Assembly (NCBI GenBank): GCA_017860985.1
Contig: JAGFXG010000003.1
Span: forward strand, 1-16,300
Reading direction: 5' to 3'
Source of the DNA: Deltaproteobacteria bacterium
GTDB taxonomy: Bacteria; Desulfobacterota; Syntrophia; Syntrophales; Smithellaceae
Length of the DNA stretch: 16,300 nucleotides
The position numbers were made by a program, and so were the translations under genes. Under the pieces are notes generated by a model. It ran no database searches and had not been told where the DNA came from. It saw only the letters and a list, made by a program, of their open reading frames with translations. Below, piece after piece: positions 6,166 through 12,880 of the stretch. Every line of letters starts with the position of its first letter. The first letter of the stretch is position 1.

Positions 6166-7605
6166 CTATTCATTAATCCTGGCCAGGGCTTTCGCCCATT
6201 TGATCTTCTGCGGCAGATTGCCCAGGCGCTGATACATGACGCGCTGGCTCTGGGGAGGTCCGGCGCCATGCATGCTTTCCACCAGACAGGTTCCTCCCGT
6301 CATATTCTCGATCAGGCGGAGAATTTTCATCCTGGATTCCACCGGAACGCCCTCCACTCCCGCCAGATATTTCCTCACATGCTTTCCAGTTTCCGGGCTT
6401 CTCAGATCCTGATCAAAGGGAAGGGTCGCCATGATCCCTCCGGCGATATCGTGGGCCAGCCGGGAGATCTCATAGATATTCCGGGTAATGTTGTGCTTGG
6501 TACAATTGGCCAGGAGCGGATCGGGATAAAAAGCGCCGCTTTTTGTTTTTGATCCCATAGCGGAACAGGCGACGGATCCTGCATAAACCGTTTCCGTCAG
6601 GTGCATCATCTCGATGAGCTTGTCCTTGATATGTGAAGCGTTTGCTGTACCCTGATACTGGGCGGCCAGCGCCGTGGCGCCAATAATGGTATCGGACACA
6701 CCGCCTTTGCATCCTCCGTAGTTCTGGCGGTGTAATGTAGCAAACCGCTCGACAAGCAGTCCGCTGAAATCGATTTCACCGCACATAAAAACCCTGTCCC
6801 AGGGCACGAACACATCGTCGAAGATAATAAGGGCCTCGCCGCCAACGACGCCGAATTCCTTATTGCCGGCGTCAATACCCTCTTCAAGTTTGCGTTCTTC
6901 ATTAGATTGACGTCCGAAAATCAGGGTGATGCCGGGTGTGTTAAGAGGAATGGCCGCAGCAACCGCATAGGCTTCATCTCCCTTGGCCATGTTCTGGGTG
7001 GGCATGATGAGGATGTAATGACTGTTGACCGAACCGGTCATATGGGCTTTTGCCCCCCGGATCACAATGCCGTCTTCTCTTTTTTCGACAATATGCACGA
7101 ACAAATCAGGGTCGGACTGTTCACTGGGACGCTTCGACCGGTCGCCTTTGGGGTCCGTCATACCACCAACGACCATAAAATTTTCCTCCTGGACCATCTT
7201 GAGAAACTCAACAAAACGGGAAAAGTATTTCGTCTTGTGGGCTGCGTCGATTTCATACGTGGTCATGTACAGGGTGTTCATGGCATCAAATCCGACACAC
7301 CGCTGGTAACAGCTTCCCGTTTCATGAGAAATCAACCTGAGCATCAAAACCTTCTTCAGCAGGTCATCCACCGATTGATGAATATGGGTAAAACGGTTAA
7401 TCTTCTTTCCGGTAAGATGACTTGCCGCCGTCATCAGATCTTCATTTTCCGGCCTGAGCGCCAGTTCGTATGTCATTGCCGCCGCGTTGATATGAGGAAT
7501 GAGCGCCGGGTGGGTCGTGACGTCTTCTACACGCTCTCCTTTGTAATAAACATTCAGTTTTTGTTTCTTTAAGCTTTCGATATAATCCTTCTTTGTTCTG
7601 ATCAT
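6166..7605 (-). CDS. abfD: 4-hydroxybutyryl-CoA dehydratase / vinylacetyl-CoA isomerase
   Basis: The 479-residue enzyme dehydrates 4-hydroxybutyryl-CoA to crotonyl-CoA by a radical mechanism using FAD and a [4Fe-4S] cluster. It matches the Clostridium aminobutyricum enzyme along its length, including DYIESL, TGKKINRF, SCYQRCVGFDA, AMTDPKGDR-like MTDPKGDR, REDGIVIRGAKAHMTGS, HRQNYGGCKGG and ESMHGAGPPQ. All four cluster ligands are present. Counted from the ATG at 7605 they fall at Cys99, Cys103, His292 and Cys299, the same numbers as in the clostridial protein. This and GAGGAGAAGATC before ATG 7605 argue for this start over the ATG at 7626 that overlaps the previous stop. The gene lies 17 bases after the acyl-CoA dehydrogenase gene and just before the CoA-transferase gene. 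A related hydroxyacyl-CoA substrate cannot be excluded. Confidence 0.95.
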   Translation of the reverse strand: MIRTKKDYIESLKKQKLNVYYKGERVEDVTTHPALIPHINAAAMTYELALRPENEDLMTAASHLTGKKINRFTHIHQSVDDLLKKVLMLRLISHETGSCYQRCVGFDAMNTLYMTTYEIDAAHKTKYFSRFVEFLKMVQEENFMVVGGMTDPKGDRSKRPSEQSDPDLFVHIVEKREDGIVIRGAKAHMTGSVNSHYILIMPTQNMAKGDEAYAVAAAIPLNTPGITLIFGRQSNEERKLEEGIDAGNKEFGVVGGEALIIFDDVFVPWDRVFMCGEIDFSGLLVERFATLHRQNYGGCKGGVSDTIIGATALAAQYQGTANASHIKDKLIEMMHLTETVYAGSVACSAMGSKTKSGAFYPDPLLANCTKHNITRNIYEISRLAHDIAGGIMATLPFDQDLRSPETGKHVRKYLAGVEGVPVESRMKILRLIENMTGGTCLVESMHGAGPPQSQRVMYQRLGNLPQKIKWAKALARINE

Positions 7606-7622
7606 GATCTTCTCCTCTTGTT

Positions 7623-9425
7623 TCATGATTGCATAAACAGTGCGTCCGTCATCTGTAATAAAGACCGGTCATTCTTCCGGATGGCCAGAATCTTTCCGTA
7701 AACCGCAGGCAAAAGTGAACTGGCATAAAATTTTGCTGTCAGAATTTTTGCCGTGTAATAGTTTTCATCGCCGTTGCTATTCTCAATTTTTTTTGCGGCG
7801 ATGACCGCCTGCCAGATCAGCATCCACCCCAGAACAACATCGCCTACAATTTCCAGATAGGGCGATGCCCACGAATGTGCGAGAAAGGAATCATCCTCTG
7901 CCGTAGCGGCCAGAAGCTCAGTGGTCAGGTATTCCAGAGCCGTGATGCCTTTTTCCATCTCAGCGGCATAAGGTGACAAATCCCTGACCCCCCGCGCTTG
8001 TCCGACCGTCGCTTTCATGCCGTTGAGCAGAGCGGTAAAGGCCACGCCCTTTTTCATCCTGATTTTGCGGCCAAAAAGATCCAGGGCCTGAATGGCGTTC
8101 GTTCCTTCATAGATGGACGTGATTTTGCTGTCCCGGGCACATTGCTCAACTTTGTATTCATGGCAATACCCGTAACCGCCGTGGACCTGAATGGATTTCA
8201 CACAGGTATCAAAACCTTTATCCGAACAGTACGCTTTGCAGATGGGTGTCAGAATCTCGACCAGGTCATGCCATTTCTGCTTTTCATCCTTGTTGAGCGT
8301 TACCGTCTCCCAGTCCATGCAATACATCGTGTAAAAAATAAGAGCCCGCATGCCTTCCGTGTAGGCCTTCATCCACAACAGGTTTCTCCTGACATCAGGA
8401 TGGGCGATAATGGCGGCTTGTTCCGTGCCTGCCCTGCCAAATGCCGCGCCTTGTTTTCTTTCTTTGGCAAAGTCAACGGCGTGAAGATAAGCCGTACCCG
8501 CCTGCGCCATCCCCTGCATACCTACGAGAATTCGCTGCTCATTCATCATGTGAAACATGACCTGGATGCCTTTTCGTTCCGGGCCCAGAAGTTCGGCAAT
8601 ACAATTGCCGTTGTCGCCAAAGTTCAGCACCGCCGTGGCCGATCCTTTCATTCCCATCTTGTGCTCGATCCCCGAACAATTGATATCATTGACTTCGCCC
8701 GGTGTGCCGTCTGCGGCCACTCTGATCTTCGGCAGCACAAAACAGGAGAGGCCTTTTGTTCCCTCGGGATCACCTTCGATCCGGGCCAGCAGAATGTGAA
8801 TGATATTCTCCGTCAGGTTCTGTTCCCCTCCGGTAATGAATATTTTCCCCCCCGTAATAGAATAAGTGCCGTCCGGATTTTTAACGGCCCTGGTTCTTAC
8901 CGCGCCGACATCCGAACCGGCCTGAGCCTCCGTAAGATCCATAACGCCGGCATATCGGCCTTCATAAAGCGGCATCATGTATTTTCTTTTTTGTTCCTCC
9001 GTCCCGTAGAGCTCGATCACTTTTGCCGCGCTGTGGGTCAGCCCCATATAACCGGCCAGAGAATGATTGGCAGCAAAGAACATGGCATTGCAGGCATAGT
9101 GCAGGCAGAAAGGAACATTCTGTCCGCCGACGCTCTCGTGTTCCTGCATGTTCATCCATCCGCCCTCGCAAAACTTTTTAAAAGGCTCCCGGTAAGGCTC
9201 CGGCACCGATACTTTCCCGTCCTGCCAGGAACAGCCGATTTTGTCGCCCGCGCTGTTCACCGGTTCAAATTCATTGACGGCAAGCTTTTCCGCTGCCGTT
9301 ATGATCATTTCAAAAGTCTCTCTGGAGTGATCCTGAAATCGAGGCGCCTCACACAGTTCCTCCACATTCAATTGTTCATAAAGAATAAACCTGGTATCCC
9401 TCAGGTCTGTCAGTTTGTTTCCCAT
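7623..9425 (-). CDS. Acyl-CoA dehydrogenase, long (about 600-residue) type
   Basis: The 600-residue flavoprotein has the full acyl-CoA dehydrogenase core: MDLTEAQAGSDVG (162-174) at the FAD/substrate site, KIFITGGEQN, QVHGGYGY (413-420) and IYEGTNAIQALDL with the catalytic base Glu440. About 150 extra C-terminal residues put it in the long class that includes 3-methylmercaptopropionyl-CoA dehydrogenase (DmdC) and uncharacterised relatives, not the usual 380-residue butyryl-CoA dehydrogenase. It would oxidise an acyl-CoA to an enoyl-CoA with electron-transfer flavoprotein as acceptor, or run in reverse on crotonyl-CoA. No etfAB genes are in the window. ATG 9425 has AGGAAGG nine bases upstream; the TTG at 9428 is less likely. 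Substrate here is unproved. Confidence 0.9.
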   Translation of the reverse strand: MGNKLTDLRDTRFILYEQLNVEELCEAPRFQDHSRETFEMIITAAEKLAVNEFEPVNSAGDKIGCSWQDGKVSVPEPYREPFKKFCEGGWMNMQEHESVGGQNVPFCLHYACNAMFFAANHSLAGYMGLTHSAAKVIELYGTEEQKRKYMMPLYEGRYAGVMDLTEAQAGSDVGAVRTRAVKNPDGTYSITGGKIFITGGEQNLTENIIHILLARIEGDPEGTKGLSCFVLPKIRVAADGTPGEVNDINCSGIEHKMGMKGSATAVLNFGDNGNCIAELLGPERKGIQVMFHMMNEQRILVGMQGMAQAGTAYLHAVDFAKERKQGAAFGRAGTEQAAIIAHPDVRRNLLWMKAYTEGMRALIFYTMYCMDWETVTLNKDEKQKWHDLVEILTPICKAYCSDKGFDTCVKSIQVHGGYGYCHEYKVEQCARDSKITSIYEGTNAIQALDLFGRKIRMKKGVAFTALLNGMKATVGQARGVRDLSPYAAEMEKGITALEYLTTELLAATAEDDSFLAHSWASPYLEIVGDVVLGWMLIWQAVIAAKKIENSNGDENYYTAKILTAKFYASSLLPAVYGKILAIRKNDRSLLQMTDALFMQS

Positions 9426-9476
9426 CAATAGAATCCTTCCTTTTCTTTTTCACTTGCGCCCATCCGTTTGAACGCC

Positions 9477-10688
9477 TTAATCAACCTTAATAATGGCTGC
9501 ATCACCCTGGGCCAGACCGCCACAAATACCGCAGGCGCCGATACCACCGCCCCTTCTTTTCAACTCGTACATCATGGTCAGAAGGATCCGTGCGCCGCTG
9601 GCACCGACGGGATGCCCCATCGCAATAGCGCCGCCGTTGGGATTGGTCCTGTTCATGATTTTCGTCCATTGATTTTTATTTCCGCCGGCCATGATTTTAG
9701 TCGAGACAAGCGGCATCGCGGCAAACGCTTCGTTGATTTCGAAGACATCAACCTGGTCCATCATGAGATTGGCCCTGGACAGCGCATTTTGAATGGCGTA
9801 ACCCGGCACTTCCGCCATTCGTCTGGGGTCCTTGGCCATGCTGGCCATCGAAAGAATTGTAGCCAGAGGTTTTATACCCATTGCTTCAGCCCGTGATCTT
9901 TTCATGATAATCACCGCCGATGCCCCGGCATCGAGTCCCGGTGCGTTTCCGGCAGTGACCGTGGGGCTTCCGTATACGGGTTTGAGTTTTGCAAGACCTT
10001 CCATGGTGGAATCAGCCCTGGGAAAATCGTCCTCTGTAAACATTTTTGCCGGTCCTTTTTTCTGCGGTATTTCTACGGGCACGACTTCATCAGCAAACTT
10101 GCCGGCTTTCTTCGCGGCCTGATATTTCTGCTGAGAATTCAGAGCCCACTGATCCTGCATCTCCCTTGTTATGTCATGTTCCAGGGCCACTTCACCGGCA
10201 TCCCTGGCCAGGATACCGAAACCGTTATATTGAATCGGATTGAGATGGTCGACCATAGTGACCGGAGCCAATCCCCGGCCCCAGCGGTGACCGTTAAGAA
10301 CAACCGGCGTGTTGCTCATGTTTTCGGCGCCGGCCGCCATGCAAATATCCGCTTCACCCAGGCGGATCGATTTTTGGCCCAACTGAACACAAACCAGAGA
10401 CGAGCAGCAGGCCCTGTCAACCGTCAGCGAGGGCAGATTCTCCGGAAGACCGGCTTTCAGCAAGGCCTGGCGCCCGATGACATTATAATTCAATGCCGCT
10501 TCGGACTGGATGCACATCCCGTAGTACAATTCGTCCAGATCACTGCCTTTCAGCCCGGAACGCTCCAGGCAGGCCTTGATGGCAACAATACCAAGGTCCA
10601 TGCTGTGGATATCGCGCAAAACGGATCCGAACCTGGAAAACGGCGTTCTCACGCCACTGACAATCACCACATCATCTTTTCTATCCAT
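9477..10688 (-). CDS. Thiolase (acetyl-CoA C-acyltransferase)
   Basis: The enzyme cleaves a 3-ketoacyl-CoA with CoA, or condenses two acetyl-CoA. Counting from ATG 10688 (403 residues), DDVVIVSGVRTPF is near the start. The nucleophile is Cys94 in DRACCSSL, NEAFA is at 319-323, His359 is in GHPVGASGAR and Cys389 is in GICGGLAQGDA. The His-to-Cys spacing of 30 equals that of classic biosynthetic thiolases. Asp replaces the usual Asn just before the nucleophile loop, and Ser replaces Gly after it (CCSS for CxSG), so chain-length specificity may differ. Start choice is uncertain: ATG 10715 adds nine residues but has no ribosome site, while ATG 10688 has AAGAGG about 12 bases upstream and fits the family start. 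It lies third in the operon. Confidence 0.92.
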   Translation of the reverse strand: MDRKDDVVIVSGVRTPFSRFGSVLRDIHSMDLGIVAIKACLERSGLKGSDLDELYYGMCIQSEAALNYNVIGRQALLKAGLPENLPSLTVDRACCSSLVCVQLGQKSIRLGEADICMAAGAENMSNTPVVLNGHRWGRGLAPVTMVDHLNPIQYNGFGILARDAGEVALEHDITREMQDQWALNSQQKYQAAKKAGKFADEVVPVEIPQKKGPAKMFTEDDFPRADSTMEGLAKLKPVYGSPTVTAGNAPGLDAGASAVIIMKRSRAEAMGIKPLATILSMASMAKDPRRMAEVPGYAIQNALSRANLMMDQVDVFEINEAFAAMPLVSTKIMAGGNKNQWTKIMNRTNPNGGAIAMGHPVGASGARILLTMMYELKRRGGGIGACGICGGLAQGDAAIIKVD

Positions 10689-10763
10689 GGATACAACAAA
10701 CCTCTTATCTTTCATTTTTTATCATTCGTGTCTTTTGATGTTCATAAACTGTTCAAATGCCAC

Positions 10764-11810
10764 CTACGCCTTGATCGCCACTTTCAGCGTCTTTTCGCTT
10801 CTATGGTCCATAATGTCATAACCCTTCATTATTTCATTAAACGGCAGTGTGTGAGTAAGCAGAAAGCGCGTGTTGATCCTGCCTTGCCGAATCCACTCTA
10901 TCAGCTGCCCCATCTTGTTCGTTTCCACCAAACCCATTCTGATGGTCAGATTTTTCCACCAGTATTTATAAATGGGAAAACTGACAGCATCATTATAGAC
11001 GCCGATGAGGGCTATCGAACCGGCGGGCCTCACATAATTGAATAAGTCCCCGAAGCTCCGGGGATCGCCTGTTGCATCGATGACAACGTCCGCCCCCCGG
11101 CCCCTGGTTAAGTCTTTGATGATTCCGGATGGTTTTTCTTCCGACGGATCGATGACACGATCCGCCAATCCCTGCGCTGAGATAACGCCTGCCCGATGTT
11201 TACTCATCTCAAGGGCAATGATTTTCGATGCGCCGTATAATCGGGCGACAAGCATGACGCATATGCCCACCGGTCCTGCCCCACATACAACGACCGTATC
11301 GCCTTTCTTAACATTTCCCAGCTTTGCGCTAAAAAGGCCGGTTGACAGAATATCGCCGACAAAGAGAACATCTTCATCAGAGAGCTCATCCGGTATCTTG
11401 TGCATGATTCTTGAGGCATAGGGCACTCGAATGAATTCCGCATGAGCGCCGTGATTAGAACCATCGCCCATCGCGCCGAAGCAGGCCCCGGCCGAACACT
11501 GAGACGCAAATTCATTTTTACAGTAATAACATTCACCGCAACTATAGGTGCAGGAGACGGCCACTCTGTCACCCCGGGAAAAAGGACTCTGCGCTTTTCC
11601 GATTTCTTCAATCACACCGACAAATTCATGACCGAGGATCGTCCCCGGTGTTACCTTCATCTCATTGCCATGATGCTTGATATGGATATCTGTACTGCAA
11701 ACAGACGATGTGGTGACGCGGAGCAATGCATCCGGGGGATGAATAATCGCCGGGTCAGGAACTCTATCTAATCGGATGTCGCCGTTGCCATGAAATACAA
11801 CTGCTTTCAT
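10764..11810 (-). CDS. Zinc-dependent alcohol dehydrogenase (threonine/sorbitol dehydrogenase-like MDR)
   Basis: This 348-residue medium-chain dehydrogenase has catalytic-zinc ligands Cys38 (SVCSTDIH), His61-Glu62 (GHE) and Asp153 (GDILSTG). A structural-zinc loop has Cys91, Cys94, Cys97 and Cys105. The Rossmann turn GAGPVG is at 177-182. Glu201 ends the second Rossmann strand, which favours NAD over NADP. It oxidises a primary or secondary alcohol or reduces the carbonyl. In this operon a hydroxy acid or diol such as 4-hydroxybutyrate/succinate semialdehyde or 1,4-butanediol is a reasonable guess, unproved. The family is distinct from the iron-type 4-hydroxybutyrate dehydrogenases of clostridia. 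GGGAG lies nine bases before the ATG, and the gene starts 24 bases after the SDR stop, so the two are probably translated from one message. Confidence 0.92.
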   Translation of the reverse strand: MKAVVFHGNGDIRLDRVPDPAIIHPPDALLRVTTSSVCSTDIHIKHHGNEMKVTPGTILGHEFVGVIEEIGKAQSPFSRGDRVAVSCTYSCGECYYCKNEFASQCSAGACFGAMGDGSNHGAHAEFIRVPYASRIMHKIPDELSDEDVLFVGDILSTGLFSAKLGNVKKGDTVVVCGAGPVGICVMLVARLYGASKIIALEMSKHRAGVISAQGLADRVIDPSEEKPSGIIKDLTRGRGADVVIDATGDPRSFGDLFNYVRPAGSIALIGVYNDAVSFPIYKYWWKNLTIRMGLVETNKMGQLIEWIRQGRINTRFLLTHTLPFNEIMKGYDIMDHRSEKTLKVAIKA

Positions 11811-11834
11811 TTATTGCACTCCCATTCCACTATC

Positions 11835-12602
11835 TCACCAGATGCTGTATCCGCCGTCGATATAAAGGACAGCGCCGGTCACATAATCAGAAGCGCTTGA
11901 AGCCAGAAACAATGCGGCGCTGACGATCTCCTCCGGTTTGCCAAACCGTTTGAAAGGGATCTTGAACTTCAAAAACTTAAGGTGCGATTCGTCTTCACGC
12001 GCTTCGGCCGTCATTTCCGTTTCAAAATAACCGGGAGCAATACAATTGATATTGAGTCCGTAAGGCGCCCATTCAAGGGCCAGCGCCTTAGTCATATGGG
12101 CAATCCCCGCTTTGGAAACGCAGTAAGGCATGGAAACCCCTGACACCATATGCCCGAGCACAGAACCCATATTGATAATTTTCCCTCTGCGTTGTCTGAT
12201 CATGCTCCTGGCAACCGCTTTAGAGACGAGAAAGGCTGACTTCAAATTGGTGTTCAATACATCGTTCCAATCCTCGATATCCGTTTCCATCGTTTTTTTC
12301 ATCGGGGCAATGCCCGCGTTATTGATTAAAATGTCCACCCGGCCGTAACGATCCACAACCTGAGCGACCATTTGTTCAATACTCTGTGGATTTTTAACAT
12401 CGACCGGCACGGCAATCGCTTCACCGCCATTTTTAATGATTTCGTTCGCCGTCTCTTCAATCAGGCTGACGGTTCTGCTGGCCACAACGACCTTCGCGCC
12501 ACACTCAGCCAACCCCAACGCCATGGCCCGCCCAAGGCCTTTGCTTCCTCCGCTAACAATGGCAACTTCATCAACCACTTTGAAATTTTCAAGATACCCC
12601 AT
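11835..12602 (-). CDS. Short-chain dehydrogenase/reductase (FabG/gluconate 5-dehydrogenase-like)
   Basis: The 255-residue protein is a classical SDR. It has cofactor loop GGSKGLG (18-24), NNAG (94-97), catalytic Asn119, Ser147, Tyr160 and Lys164 (YCVSK), and IDGG near the C-terminus. Arg43 after the second strand (ASRT) suggests NADP(H). It oxidises or reduces a hydroxyl/keto pair; candidates in this pathway are 3-hydroxybutyryl-CoA/acetoacetyl-CoA (PhaB-like) or the incoming alcohol. Sequence alone resembles sugar-acid and 3-oxoacyl reductases equally. It is the first gene of the operon. AAGGAG is seven bases before the ATG, and the sigma-54 promoter start point lies about 68 bases upstream. 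Confidence 0.93.
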   Translation of the reverse strand: MGYLENFKVVDEVAIVSGGSKGLGRAMALGLAECGAKVVVASRTVSLIEETANEIIKNGGEAIAVPVDVKNPQSIEQMVAQVVDRYGRVDILINNAGIAPMKKTMETDIEDWNDVLNTNLKSAFLVSKAVARSMIRQRRGKIINMGSVLGHMVSGVSMPYCVSKAGIAHMTKALALEWAPYGLNINCIAPGYFETEMTAEAREDESHLKFLKFKIPFKRFGKPEEIVSAALFLASSASDYVTGAVLYIDGGYSIW

Positions 12603-12680
12603 TTATTTGCTCCTTCACTCAGGCCCGATGCACTCTTTTAACCGTTTAATAATAGCAGCAGCCTTTTGAGCCATAGTAAT

Positions 12681-12696
12681 TGCATTCCCCGTGCCA
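12681..12696 (-). promoter_or_regulatory. Sigma-54 (-24/-12) promoter of the catabolic operon
   Basis: Read on the minus strand, TGGCACGGGGAATGCA has a perfect -24 box (TGGCACG) and ATGCA at -12. GG and GC are separated by exactly 10 bases. The expected start is near 12670, about 68 nt before the SDR start codon. A divergent sigma-54 activator gene begins 185 bp upstream. This is the better of the two -24/-12 sites in the window. Confidence 0.8.
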
Positions 12697-12776
12697 TTTC
12701 GCGAAACCTCCTTGTCTCACGTGTATGTACTTGAAATAGAACAGATATAGTAGAAATCGCTTTTTGGTTTTGCTTT

Positions 12777-12804
12777 TTGCTTTTAAAATTAATCCCACTA
12801 TGAT
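12777..12804 (+). promoter_or_regulatory. Possible sigma-70 promoter of the activator gene
   Basis: TTGCTT (12777-12782) and TATGAT (12799-12804) are separated by 16 bp, close to -35 and -10 consensus, pointing toward the activator gene at 12881. The -10 box lies inside the first of the two 17-bp repeats, so an activator bound there would block this promoter and limit its own synthesis. Both the promoter and the autoregulation are inference. Confidence 0.4.
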
Positions 12805-12829
12805 ACAAATGATGTACCATAATGAAACA
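12791..12829. promoter_or_regulatory. Paired repeats: candidate enhancer sites of the catabolic operon
   Basis: AATCCCACTATGATACA (12791-12807) and TGTACCATAATGAAACA (12813-12829) are offset by 22 bp. The second has exact dyad symmetry TGT-N2-CAT-N-ATG-N2-ACA, as expected for a Fis-type dimer. The first matches the repeat at 1590-1606 upstream of the MFS gene in 14 of 17 positions. They lie about 95-135 bp upstream of the operon's -24 box, in enhancer range. Confidence 0.55.
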
Positions 12830-12880
12830 TAGTAATTTAATATATCTCTATTTGACACAAACACTATACGGAAGGCAAAA

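Noticed and set aside
6907..7572. 221-codon plus-strand open frame
   Set aside because: Antisense to the 4-hydroxybutyryl-CoA dehydratase gene, whose protein match is unambiguous.
7998..9431. 477-codon plus-strand open frame
   Set aside because: It is antisense to the acyl-CoA dehydrogenase gene along its whole length, lacks a ribosome site and has no recognisable domain.
10176..11045. 289-codon plus-strand open frame spanning the thiolase and alcohol dehydrogenase genes
   Set aside because: Antisense to two well-supported genes and without domain similarity.
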